DNA of 64,000 bases from Commensalibacter oyaizuii (lineage in GTDB: Bacteria; Pseudomonadota; Alphaproteobacteria; Acetobacterales; Acetobacteraceae), in contig NZ_JASBAO010000001.1 of the NCBI RefSeq assembly GCF_029953265.1, forward strand, positions 868,001-932,000, given 5' to 3'. The notes under the pieces were generated by a model, which did no database searches, had not been told where the DNA came from, and saw nothing but the letters and a program-made list of their open reading frames with translations. The position numbers were made by a program, and so were the translations under genes. Shown here piece by piece: positions 9,368 to 18,399 of the stretch (position 1 is the stretch's first letter; every line of letters begins with the position of its first letter).

Positions 9368-10924
9368 ATGCTTCTTATCATTGCGTTTATAACCGCAATG
9401 AGTTGTTCTATTGCTTTGTCTCAAACACCATCCTCCGCACAGGTCTCAAGTAAAAGTTTTAATAAAAACACATATATTAATGTTATTGCTACTGCTTTAA
9501 CGTTTCTGCAACCTAGAACCCTAGAAGAACATACAGCAAAACAACTATGCTTGTGGGGGTTAAGCGGATTAAACGCTATCGACCCCGCCTTTTCTCTTAA
9601 AGAAGAACAAAATCATTTAAATCTCTATCAAGCTCAAAATTTAATTTACAGCGCGGTCCTTCCTCCTACTCCTTCACCTGTGGCACCTGATAAGATCAAG
9701 CAATGGTCGAAAATTGTTGTCGATATGTGGTCAGCAGCTTGGGATCATTCAGACATTATTCGATCGGCTGGTGAACAAGGCGTTATTCAAGCTTTTTTTG
9801 ATGAATTATTTGACCATATGGACCCCTATTCACGATATGTTGGCCCCAGTTCAGCATCAAATGATCGTGATGCCCGCGATGGCGGTGAAGCAAGTGCTGG
9901 AATATCCGTGACTAAACGCGGGAATTCCTTTATTATTTCGTCTATTAACACCAATGGTCCTGCATGGGACAGTGGTATTTTAGTGGGGCAACGTTTATAT
10001 AAAGTTGACAATAAAAGCACGACTAAACAATCTTTGGACACTGTATCAAAATGGTTAAGAGGACCTGAGAATTCATCAATAAGCCTTACAGTGGGTTTCC
10101 CTAGAAAAAAGAAAATTCAAACATTTCATTTAAAAAGAGAAGCTGTTCCCCCTGCAACGGTTTTTGCTTTTACCAGTGATAATATTATTATCCTTAAAGT
10201 GACTTCTTTTTCTACATACACCGCTGAAGAAATCAGCCAATATCTAGATCAAGCCACACAAGACATGAAAATCAAAGGGCTAATTATTGATTTAAGAGGA
10301 AATAGAGGTGGTGTTTTACAGCAAGCTATTACCAGTGCAGCTTTATTATTAAATCAAGGCATAGCCGCCACGACCCAAGGCCGTAACCCAGATGCAAATC
10401 ACGTTTGGGCAGTCCAAGGAGGGGATTTAACTGAAAATGTTCCTATTGCTGTTTTAGTCGATGGACATACAGCAAGTGCAGCAGAAATTTTGGCAGCGGC
10501 CCTAGCTGATCATAAAAGAGCAGTTGTGATCGGCAGTTCGACATTGGGTAAAGGGCTAGTGCAAACTATTGCCCAACTACCCGATAACAGTGAATTATTC
10601 GTTACGTGGAGTCGAGTTCTAGCCCCTCTTGGATGGCCTATACAAGGATTGGGTATTATTCCTCAAATCTGTACCAGCCGTGGACAGCAATTTCTTGATC
10701 AACAGCTAGCGAATTTGAAATCAATACAAGCTTCCCCTTCTACATATGCGCAAGATGTTCTTGCTTCACGTAAGGCTAAATATCCCATCCCTCAAAAAAT
10801 GCTTTTGCGTTTACGCAGTGCATGCCCTTCTGCATTGGGAACAGACGTGGATTTAGACGTTGCACATACAATTATTTTGAAACCAGAAATTTATAAACAG
10901 GCAATTGATCTTATTCCCAATTGA
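9368..10924 (+). CDS. S41 family C-terminal processing peptidase
   Basis: A periplasmic serine protease of the Ctp/Prc family. A PDZ-like segment lies around residues 175-260. The catalytic Ser is in DGHTASAAEI near residue 369 and the Lys in TLGKGLVQ near residue 393. The family trims C-termini of envelope proteins, and some members process penicillin-binding proteins or the murein hydrolase MepS. The first ATG at 9368 abuts the AAGG sequence with no spacer and gives a signal peptide without a charged n-region. In-frame upstream codons 9338-9367 read ISIRCKWFLR, which would supply it, so the true start may lie upstream at a non-standard codon. Confidence 0.85.
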   Translation: MLLIIAFITAMSCSIALSQTPSSAQVSSKSFNKNTYINVIATALTFLQPRTLEEHTAKQLCLWGLSGLNAIDPAFSLKEEQNHLNLYQAQNLIYSAVLPPTPSPVAPDKIKQWSKIVVDMWSAAWDHSDIIRSAGEQGVIQAFFDELFDHMDPYSRYVGPSSASNDRDARDGGEASAGISVTKRGNSFIISSINTNGPAWDSGILVGQRLYKVDNKSTTKQSLDTVSKWLRGPENSSISLTVGFPRKKKIQTFHLKREAVPPATVFAFTSDNIIILKVTSFSTYTAEEISQYLDQATQDMKIKGLIIDLRGNRGGVLQQAITSAALLLNQGIAATTQGRNPDANHVWAVQGGDLTENVPIAVLVDGHTASAAEILAAALADHKRAVVIGSSTLGKGLVQTIAQLPDNSELFVTWSRVLAPLGWPIQGLGIIPQICTSRGQQFLDQQLANLKSIQASPSTYAQDVLASRKAKYPIPQKMLLRLRSACPSALGTDVDLDVAHTIILKPEIYKQAIDLIPN

Positions 10925-11168
10925 GCAACGTATGATGGAATAAATTTTAAATATCGTGAACAATATTATAAATTTTTTACCGATCCTCTCCCGTCTTTTT
11001 TATTAGATGGAACTTAAAGAATGTGACCTTTGAATGACAAAAACAAAATTTTTATTTAAAAACCGTTTTTTTACTTCTTTCTTGAACAAAAACACGCTAT
11101 CCAATCCAATTGAGTATTCTGCTAAACCTTGCGGCAGATTGTTACAAGTCAGGAGTTTAAAGGTTAAG

Positions 11169-12320
11169 ATGAATTTACGGTTTCGTCTCTTTGCAACATC
11201 ATTATTAAGCCTTTCAGCAGCTCTTTGTGGAACATCATTTTTATCAACAACCGCAAAAGCCCAACCCGTGCAAGGCTTATATGTGACAGGATCTGGCGGA
11301 GCCAGCTTTAATCAAGATCAAGTTGTTCGTCTTAATCCCATTATGCCCGGTGGCCGCGATAAATATAGTACAGGTGCAACAGCTGTTACCAGTTTGGGAT
11401 ATGGCCTGGGGAATGGATTTCGCATTGAAGTTGAAGGTAATTATCGAAACAATCCTTTAAAATACCAAAATCTTGGTACCTATAAAGCAAGAGGTGAAGG
11501 TCGTCAGCAAACCTACGGTGTTATGGTTAATGCTCTTTTTGATATGGATATTGGAAACCCGTATATATTCCCCTATTTTGGTGCGGGTATAGGATATGGT
11601 TGGTCAACAATGAACGGGGTAAAATTACATACTTCTGATAACCGTTTGACCGAACATTTGGGGGGAACATTTGGGAACTTCTCTTATCAAGCTATTGGTG
11701 GGTTATCATTTCCAACGCCTTGGGTTGTTGGATTATCTTTTATTACAGAATATCGTTTTTGGACCATGCTGGCCCCTCAAAGCCATACAGCAGATGTATG
11801 GGGAACCCAAGGCGGATATAATACCACCCATAGCTATAGCTATAATCGCGGAAACAGAGATACAACAACTTATTTTAATCACTCTATTATGTTGGGATTA
11901 AGATATGAATTCAACCCTGCCCCTCCTCCTTCGACCACTATTGATAAAGCACCAACGGTGCCAGAGTCTAGAAAGTCACGAACCTATCTCGTGTTCTTTG
12001 CTTGGGACAGTTATGATCTTAATGACCGCAGCAGATCAATCGTAAAAGAAGCAGCACAAGCATATAACAGTGTCAGAACTACACGCATAGAAGCTGATGG
12101 ATATACTGATACGTCATCTGCCCCCAATGAACGAGGAAAACGATATAATATCGCACTTTCATTAAAAAGAGCAAAAATGATCAAAGCAGAGTTAATTAAA
12201 AATGGTGTTCCTGCCACAGATATCGATATTCATGGTTATGGTTCAGATAATCCTTTGGTTAAAACGGGACCAAATGTTCGTGAACCTCAAAATCGTCGTG
12301 TTGAAATTATTTTACATTAA
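11169..12320 (+). CDS. Outer membrane beta-barrel protein with OmpA-like C-terminal domain
   Basis: An outer-membrane protein tethered to peptidoglycan. From ATG 11169 the protein has 383 residues. A signal peptide begins MNLRFRLFATSLL and ends at TTAKA. An eight-strand-type barrel rich in Gly and aromatics follows, up to about residue 250. The OmpA peptidoglycan-binding domain starts near residue 271 with FFAWDSYDLN and has ADGYTDTS and PQNRRVEI. A frame extends upstream to 11034, but that N-terminus would place 45 residues before the signal peptide, and AAAGG lies just upstream of 11169. A bidirectional terminator follows. Confidence 0.9.
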   Translation: MNLRFRLFATSLLSLSAALCGTSFLSTTAKAQPVQGLYVTGSGGASFNQDQVVRLNPIMPGGRDKYSTGATAVTSLGYGLGNGFRIEVEGNYRNNPLKYQNLGTYKARGEGRQQTYGVMVNALFDMDIGNPYIFPYFGAGIGYGWSTMNGVKLHTSDNRLTEHLGGTFGNFSYQAIGGLSFPTPWVVGLSFITEYRFWTMLAPQSHTADVWGTQGGYNTTHSYSYNRGNRDTTTYFNHSIMLGLRYEFNPAPPPSTTIDKAPTVPESRKSRTYLVFFAWDSYDLNDRSRSIVKEAAQAYNSVRTTRIEADGYTDTSSAPNERGKRYNIALSLKRAKMIKAELIKNGVPATDIDIHGYGSDNPLVKTGPNVREPQNRRVEIILH

Positions 12321-12341
12321 TTATCATTATCATGGTCTTAT

Positions 12342-12374
12342 AAAAAAGGTAGCTTGATCAAGCTACCTTTTTTT
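12342..12374. terminator. Bidirectional terminator between the ompA-like gene and cysK
   Basis: AAAAAAGGTAGCTTGATC is followed by its inverted copy and seven T residues, with an A-run on the other side. The self-complementary hairpin serves both converging genes. Confidence 0.9.
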
Positions 12375-12381
12375 ATTTGTG

Positions 12382-13383
12382 TTAACTTAATCCATTAAAC
12401 AATGGTGTTGACAAATATCTCTCTGCAAAAGACGGTGCGATTGCAACAACCATTTTACCTTTATTTTCTGGTTTTGCAGCAAGCAGCAAGCTTGCATGTA
12501 ACGCCGCCCCAGATGAAATACCAACAGGGATACCGTCCAGACGCGCCACCCTGCGAGAAGCAGCCAAGGCATCACTTTCGGAAACCATTAGAACTTGTTT
12601 TAAAAGCTCTGCATCTAAGATTTTTGGTTTAAACCCTGCACCAATCCCTTGAATACCATGGGGACCAGGTTCTTCACCATTTAAAACAGCGCTTTCTGCG
12701 GGCTCAACGCCATAAATTTCAATATTGGGATTATACTTTTTTAATCCCTTGGCAATTCCTGTAACTGTACCGCCAGTACCAATCCCAGCGACAACAATAT
12801 CGACCTTGCCAGCAGTATCCTGCCAAATTTCCTGGGCTGTTGATGCCTCATGAACAACGGGATTAACCTCGTTTTCAAATTGACTAGGCATCCAAGCGTT
12901 GGGCGTTTTCGCAACAATCTCTTCAGCGCGTGCAATCGCCCCTGCCATTCCCAGATGCCCTGGGGTTAATTCAACCTGAGCATCTAAAAAACGCATCATT
13001 TTACGTCTCTCAATGGATGCTTTCTCTGGCATTGTAACAATTAAGCGATATCCCCTTGCCGCAGCAACAAAAGCCAAACCAATGCCTGTATTACCAGATG
13101 TTGGCTCAACAAGAACGCTTTTGTGGGGGCTGATAAGTCCTTCTGCCTCGGCTTGTAAAACCATTCCTGTAGCTAGCCTATCTTTTACAGAAGCTAGCGG
13201 ATTAAAAAATTCAAGCTTTAACAAAATATCAGCAGGAATCTGATCCGTTTTTAACAGATTAGATGGCCGCACCAAAGGTGTTCCCCCAACTGTTTCCAGC
13301 AAAGAGTCATAAATACGTCCTCTGGGTTGCGCAAAAGAAAAACCTTTATCAAGAAAAGAGTCTGATTTTTTTGAATTTGTCAT
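12382..13383 (-). CDS. cysK: Cysteine synthase A
   Basis: A PLP-dependent O-acetylserine sulfhydrylase that makes cysteine from O-acetylserine and sulfide. The PLP lysine is in NPLASVKDRLA, the substrate loop is PTSGNTGIGL, and GTGGTVTG binds the PLP phosphate. From ATG 13383 the protein has 333 residues, slightly longer than E. coli CysK through an N-terminal extension. That ATG has AGGA eight bases upstream; alternatives at 13392 (ATG) and 13401 (TTG) lack a good site. It is divergent from an Rrf2 regulator with 172 bp between starts, which suggests shared control. Confidence 0.93.
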   Translation of the reverse strand: MTNSKKSDSFLDKGFSFAQPRGRIYDSLLETVGGTPLVRPSNLLKTDQIPADILLKLEFFNPLASVKDRLATGMVLQAEAEGLISPHKSVLVEPTSGNTGIGLAFVAAARGYRLIVTMPEKASIERRKMMRFLDAQVELTPGHLGMAGAIARAEEIVAKTPNAWMPSQFENEVNPVVHEASTAQEIWQDTAGKVDIVVAGIGTGGTVTGIAKGLKKYNPNIEIYGVEPAESAVLNGEEPGPHGIQGIGAGFKPKILDAELLKQVLMVSESDALAASRRVARLDGIPVGISSGAALHASLLLAAKPENKGKMVVAIAPSFAERYLSTPLFNGLS

Positions 13384-13555
13384 AAATAGCATCCTAAGCA
13401 ATATGTACTGCCTACAAGTATATCACTATAATTTGCTGTGAATATTTTTTTTTTATAAAATTATGCTATTTTTTATCTTTAATAATTCATATATACTTAT
13501 AAGAATAAGAGAATTAAATAAATAATTAACCTAAAAGGCATTTAAGGAAAGTATT

Positions 13556-14005
13556 ATGCTTTTAAGACAAGATCGTGCTGTAATTGCTATTCTTATTGTT
13601 ACTGATATTGCTTTTTATTCAAGTCGCAATAATACAGTTAGTGCAGCAGATATTTCAACCCGCACTGATTTACCAAAAAGAAGCATTGAACCAATATTAC
13701 AATTATTATCTAAAGCCTCTATCTTAGAAAGTACCCGTGGCCCCCATGGTGGCTATCATCTGGCCAGACCAAAAAGATTAATTACTTTAGCACATGTTAT
13801 TCAAGCTATTTCTGTTCAGGAAAAAGAAAAATACACAGATATTACCTTCTCCTTATATACACAAATTGTTAAGCCATTTTGGGATGAAATAGATCAAAAA
13901 GCACTAAAAGAGGCATCCAAAATCACATTACAGGATTTGGTAAAAAAAGCCGAACAAAAAGGGATGAAACGCCCGCGTCCCACCCCTATTTATTTCACAA
14001 TTTAA
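13556..14005 (+). CDS. Rrf2 family transcriptional regulator lacking cluster cysteines
   Basis: A winged-helix Rrf2 protein of 149 residues. DNA-binding elements lie at about residues 25-75, including ISTRTDLPKRSIEPIL and STRGPHGGYHLA. It has no cysteines, so it cannot bind the iron-sulfur cluster of IscR or NsrR. Cluster-free members such as CymR of Bacillus respond to cysteine status through CysK. The head-to-head arrangement with cysK makes a CymR-like role plausible, but this is inference from context. It starts at ATG 13556 behind AAGGAAA. Confidence 0.85.
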   Translation: MLLRQDRAVIAILIVTDIAFYSSRNNTVSAADISTRTDLPKRSIEPILQLLSKASILESTRGPHGGYHLARPKRLITLAHVIQAISVQEKEKYTDITFSLYTQIVKPFWDEIDQKALKEASKITLQDLVKKAEQKGMKRPRPTPIYFTI

Positions 14006-14063
14006 TACAACTTATGAGTAAAGGTAAAAACAATTTTTACCAATATACAAAATGACTAATTAG

Positions 14064-14633
14064 TTATTTCTTTTTTGCAGTTGAACGATGAACTGTCTTT
14101 TTACGACTTTTGGTTGATTTAGATTTGGTTGCCTTTTTTGCTGAACTTGACTTTGCTGTTGGTTGTGCTGTGACCGGCTTAGTTACCTGCACACCTGTAT
14201 TGTCAACAGTAACCGCAACAGACAGAGGTGTTCTTTTTACGCCATCTTTATGAATTAAACTTGCGGTAAACGCATCTGAACCCGCATAGGCAGTTGTCGG
14301 TGTGTAACGAACATAGGTACGGTTATCATAGTTATATAAAAATGTTTTACCATGTTCGGGAACAGTGGTTATTCCAAATGAGGTAAATGATCCTTTTACA
14401 TCTGGTTCTTCAACAATAAATTCACATTGACCATCATCACTGCGAACTGACATCGTTGTTTTCCAACTGCCATCAGGATTTTTAACAATTGGTCCAACTG
14501 TACACACTGCTGAACGTTTATCATATCTAAAAGGATTATTTGCTTCACGGTCATATGACACACCTTGTTGATGTTGACACGCAGCCAACCCGAACCCTAA
14601 GGTAACTAAAGCTAAAGATAATTGAAGACGCAC
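14064..14633 (-). CDS. Putative lipoprotein with Ig-like domain and lysine-rich tail
   Basis: A hypothetical exported protein of 189 residues. The signal peptide ends in the lipobox LAAC, so it is probably lipidated at Cys19. The middle resembles a bacterial Ig/cadherin-like fold (FGITTVPEHGKTFLY, YVRYTPTTAYAGSDAFT). The last 35 residues are almost all Lys, Ser, Thr, Ala and Arg. The tail could bind acidic polymers or peptidoglycan. I cannot name the family beyond the Ig-like resemblance. Confidence 0.75.
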   Translation of the reverse strand: MRLQLSLALVTLGFGLAACQHQQGVSYDREANNPFRYDKRSAVCTVGPIVKNPDGSWKTTMSVRSDDGQCEFIVEEPDVKGSFTSFGITTVPEHGKTFLYNYDNRTYVRYTPTTAYAGSDAFTASLIHKDGVKRTPLSVAVTVDNTGVQVTKPVTAQPTAKSSSAKKATKSKSTKSRKKTVHRSTAKKK

Positions 14634-15127
14634 GTAATAGCCCCCACTGCATTAAAATAAAAACCACAAAGCCAAACACTTCGCAGTTCCAACAAACCGT
14701 TCATATAGTATAAAAATTATATCTTCAAATACTTATCTTATCCAAAAGAAAGGTCAACTGATTTAATAAAATAATCTAATTTTTTTTGCCATGGAATAAA
14801 AATTATTTCATAAAGAAAACTATTATTTTGTACCATTATATATATTTTATAAAATTATAAACTAAATACAGTATATATATTCCTCCCTCAAAAAAATAAA
14901 CCTGTGATATTCTTTAAATATAGTTTTGAACTATGAAGTAAAGTTTGTTATATAAGCTATTGCATTCTATAAAATACCTGCTATATGCGAGGATTACGTC
15001 ATACTAACTGATACGGGTTTAAATTGCTAAAAACATGAAAAAGCTGGAAAAACTATCGAATCGGTTATCTTTAATTGTCCTAATGTAATTCTTAAAACAT
15101 TTCACATCATCTGATTCGGAGAATTCA
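14634..15127. other. AT-rich intergenic region
   Basis: A 494-bp stretch between divergent genes for two exported lysine-tailed proteins. It must hold both promoters. It contains only tiny ORFs, for example 16 codons from 15034, and no recognisable RNA. Confidence 0.5.
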
Positions 15128-15670
15128 ATGTCTCTTTCCCCTAAACGCTTTGCTCTTTGTGGATTGATTCTTACTGGCCTTACCCTTAGTCAAGCTGGCT
15201 TTGCTGCAACATGCCGCGTTTCTCCAGCACATGAAGCTTTTAATGTTGAAAGCTTAAAAAGCGAATTGATGGTTACCGCCCTTTCTTGTCAAGGACAGGA
15301 TCAATATAACGCATTCGTAAAGCAGTTTGGTTCAATTATCAATGCCCAAGAAAGCAAGCTAAAAAGCCACTTTAGATCTACCTACGGGGGGCGTGCACAA
15401 AAAGCACAAGATGATTATATTACTCAATTAGCAAATGTTCAATCTTCACAAGGATTAAAAGCAGGCACGATCTTTTGTTTACAAAGGATGAGCATGTTTG
15501 ATGAAGTCAAACCTTTAAAAACAGCAACCGAGCTTTCTCAATATGCAGATGCCAAAGATATCCTTCAACCTTCATCTACTGAGATTTGCCAGGCACCTAC
15601 CAGTTCAAAAGCAAAAAAATCCAGTAAAAAACGTACAACAAGTCACAAAGCAAAAGCGCGTAAAAAATAG
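15128..15670 (+). CDS. Hypothetical secreted protein with lysine-rich tail
   Basis: A 180-residue protein with a clear signal peptide (MSLSPKRFALCGLI, cleavage after AGFA). The mature part has four cysteines, in ATCRVS, ALSCQG, IFCLQ and EICQ, which could form two disulfides in the periplasm. The helical middle contains YNAFVKQFG and SHFRSTYGGRAQKAQD. The last 22 or so residues are a Ser/Lys/Arg-rich tail. Function unknown. It is followed by parE after 69 bp and may be co-transcribed with it. Confidence 0.75.
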   Translation: MSLSPKRFALCGLILTGLTLSQAGFAATCRVSPAHEAFNVESLKSELMVTALSCQGQDQYNAFVKQFGSIINAQESKLKSHFRSTYGGRAQKAQDDYITQLANVQSSQGLKAGTIFCLQRMSMFDEVKPLKTATELSQYADAKDILQPSSTEICQAPTSSKAKKSSKKRTTSHKAKARKK

Positions 15671-15739
15671 TCTATTTTCTCTGCAAAGTAATGAAGAAAA
15701 TAGTTTAAAAAGACGCAATTTTATGAGAACTATTGCAGC

Positions 15740-17764
15740 ATGAGCGATTTATTTTCTTCAAAAAACACATCTAATCCTTCTGATACAAGAAAAAAAGACA
15801 AATCTAGTTCGCAAGCATCTCTTACTAACAGTTATGATGCTAAAGATATCGAAGTTCTTGAAGGGTTAGAGCCTGTTCGAAGACGTCCAGGTATGTATAT
15901 TGGTGGCACCGATGAGGGTGCATACCACCATATGGCATCGGAAATCTTAGACAATTCAATGGATGAAGCGGTTGGGGGGTTTGCCAATCTTATTGATGTA
16001 CGATTGGACATAGGCAATAAATTAACAATTCGTGATAATGGCCGCGGTATTCCTGTTGATCCCCACCCTAAATTTAAAAATAAATCTGCTTTAGAAGTAA
16101 TTTTAACCACTTTACATGCTGGTGGAAAATTCTCAAATAAAGTTTATAATACAGCGGGCGGATTACACGGTGTTGGATCTTCTGTGGTCAATGCACTTTC
16201 TTCTTGGATGGAGGTTGAAATTGCTCGTGATCGTGTTTTATGGAAGCAGACCTACGAACGAGGACAACCTGTTACACCATTAATTAAGGTAGGAACGGTC
16301 CAAAATCGTCGAGGCACGCAGATCAGCTTTATTCCTGATACTGAAATATTTGGCACAATTCACTTTTCTGCTAAACAACTCTTTAAACTCTGCCGTGCGA
16401 AGGCTTTTCTGTTTAAAGGAGTTACAATTCACTGGTCTTGTAATGACCAACTGATCAAAAGCTCAGATATCCCATCAGACGCAACATTGCATTTTCCAAA
16501 TGGATTAGAAGACAGCCTGAAAGAAGAAATTGATCCCACCGCCCTGATCTGTCCAATTTGGTCTGGTGACGTTGCCCTACCTACTGATATCAATGGCTCC
16601 AGTACAGGTCGAATCGAATGGGCTATTGCTTGGCTAGCCAAAGGTGAATCTTCTGTAAGTTCTTTTTGTAATACCATCCCCACCCCATTGGGGGGTACAC
16701 ATGAACAAGGATTCCGTAATGCCTTACTTAAAGGGATACGGGCCTGGGGGGATCAACGCTCTAATAAGAGAGCATCTATTATCACAGCTGATGATGTCCT
16801 GAGCTCTTTATCTGCTAAGTTATCTGTTTTTATTCGAGACCCAGAATTCCAAGGGCAAACAAAAGAAAAGCTCAGTTCTAAAGAAACTGTAAAATTGGTT
16901 GAGACGGCACTGCGAGACAGACTGGACCACTGGCTAGCTGCGGATCCTAGCCAAGCAGATATTTTGTTTTCAACAATATTAGAAAAAGCAGAGGATCGGC
17001 TAAGACGCAAGGAAAATAAAGATGTTCCCAGAAAAAGTGCAACTAAGCGCCTACGATTGCCTGGGAAACTGACAGATTGTACTAGAGAGAATTCAGAATA
17101 TACGGAAATCTTTATTGTTGAGGGTGATTCCGCTGGTGGTTCCGCCAAACAGGCACGTAACCGTGAAACGCAAGCTATTTTGCCTTTGCGTGGAAAGATT
17201 CTGAACGTTGCCAGCGCATCTAATCAAAAATTGAATAATAATCAAGAACTTAAGGATTTAATAGAGGCCCTTGGTTGTGGGATAGGATCTTATTTTGATC
17301 TCAAAAAATTACGTTATGGACGCATAATCATTATGACGGATGCGGACGTGGATGGTGCTCATATCGCATCTTTGCTTATGACATTTTTTTATCAAGAATT
17401 GCCTGAACTTATTCATCAAGGCCGATTATACCTTGCCCAACCCCCTTTATATCGTTTAACCCAAGGGGAAAAAAGCATTTATGCCATGGATGACAAGGAT
17501 AAAGACAAAAAGCTTACTAAAATGAACCAAAACCGTGGCAAAGTCGAAGTATCCCGTTTTAAAGGGTTGGGAGAAATGCCACCCAAAGATCTAAAACAAA
17601 CAACAATGGATCCAAAACACAGAACACTCTTAAAAGTAGTCATTCCATCAGAACAAACTGAGTTGACCGAAGAACGTGTATCTAATTTGATGGGCCGTAA
17701 ATCAGAAATGCGCTTCCAATTTATCCAAGAACACGCAGGGTCTGTCGATATGTTGGATATCTAG
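15740..17764 (+). CDS. parE: DNA topoisomerase IV subunit B
   Basis: The ATPase subunit of topoisomerase IV, which decatenates daughter chromosomes with ParC. The GHKL ATPase domain shows EILDNSMDEAVGG near residue 72, DNGRGIP and GLHGVGSSVVNALS. The TOPRIM domain starts with VEGDSAGGSAKQ near residue 458 and has MTDADVDGAHI. The length of 674 residues, and the absence of the long insert common in GyrB, favour ParE over GyrB. A Ser/Lys-rich N-terminal extension of about 30 residues precedes the domain. parC is not in the window. Confidence 0.9.
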   Translation: MSDLFSSKNTSNPSDTRKKDKSSSQASLTNSYDAKDIEVLEGLEPVRRRPGMYIGGTDEGAYHHMASEILDNSMDEAVGGFANLIDVRLDIGNKLTIRDNGRGIPVDPHPKFKNKSALEVILTTLHAGGKFSNKVYNTAGGLHGVGSSVVNALSSWMEVEIARDRVLWKQTYERGQPVTPLIKVGTVQNRRGTQISFIPDTEIFGTIHFSAKQLFKLCRAKAFLFKGVTIHWSCNDQLIKSSDIPSDATLHFPNGLEDSLKEEIDPTALICPIWSGDVALPTDINGSSTGRIEWAIAWLAKGESSVSSFCNTIPTPLGGTHEQGFRNALLKGIRAWGDQRSNKRASIITADDVLSSLSAKLSVFIRDPEFQGQTKEKLSSKETVKLVETALRDRLDHWLAADPSQADILFSTILEKAEDRLRRKENKDVPRKSATKRLRLPGKLTDCTRENSEYTEIFIVEGDSAGGSAKQARNRETQAILPLRGKILNVASASNQKLNNNQELKDLIEALGCGIGSYFDLKKLRYGRIIIMTDADVDGAHIASLLMTFFYQELPELIHQGRLYLAQPPLYRLTQGEKSIYAMDDKDKDKKLTKMNQNRGKVEVSRFKGLGEMPPKDLKQTTMDPKHRTLLKVVIPSEQTELTEERVSNLMGRKSEMRFQFIQEHAGSVDMLDI

Positions 17765-17777
17765 TATGCCTCGTCCG

Positions 17778-17806
17778 AGGATATTCAAATAGAATATCCT
17801 TTTTTT
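17778..17806 (+). terminator. Rho-independent terminator of parE
   Basis: A 9-bp stem (17778-17786 with 17792-17800), a loop of five and a T-run to 17806, 13 bases after the parE stop. Confidence 0.88.
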
Positions 17807-18225
17807 ACCGATAAAGTTTTGTAAAAATTTTTTATATTTTTAATTCAATTTTTTTATTAAATTGTTTAATAAACTTTTAAGACGAGGAAAAATTCTCAAA
17901 ACAACTGTCATTGTCTTTATATCAAATATTTGAAATCCATCGTATTTTGCACCAGTGACGCTTGAACATGGTTTATTTTAAATTCTATATAATGAAAAAA
18001 TTACTTGGTATTTGTCTCTTAAAAAACGATTTGTCTTATTATAATTAATAAACTGCCTTAACATGAGTTGTCACAAATCAAAAAATACTCCCTAAAATTG
18101 AATTACTAATTTCTATCGTAAACCTCAAACAAAAGATTCTATTTCTATCGTTCAAGCAACAACTTGTTTTTTAACAATCAATTATTGTTTTAAATCAAAA
18201 TGAAATTTTGCTAGAAATTAGCCAC
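17807..18225. other. AT-rich spacer between parE and the fumC terminator
   Basis: A very AT-rich stretch between converging genes, with only tiny ORFs and no RNA gene or repeat that I can recognise. Confidence 0.4.
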
Positions 18226-18253
18226 AAAAAACGACCTTGCAATCAAGGTCGTT
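18226..18253 (-). terminator. Rho-independent terminator of fumC
   Basis: AACGACCTTG pairs with CAAGGTCGTT around a CAAT loop. Six A residues at 18226-18231 give the T-run on the minus strand. It lies about 150 bases past the fumC stop. Confidence 0.8.
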
Positions 18254-18399
18254 AATAAATTCTATGCAAAAGCATAAGTCTAATTATGTGATTTCAAATT
18301 TTACGAAGAACAACGATAAACTTTTTGTTGCTCACTATTCATTAAATAATAATTAAAAAAGAATAAATCTGGTAATCCTTGTCATTATTATCTTTACAA

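Noticed and set aside
15034-15090. 16-codon ORF beginning MKKLEKLSNR
   Set aside because: Too short, with no good ribosome site or context.
16753-17148. Long antisense open frame inside parE
   Set aside because: Its codons are the mirror of a well-conserved TOPRIM/ATPase gene; the protein has no recognisable features.
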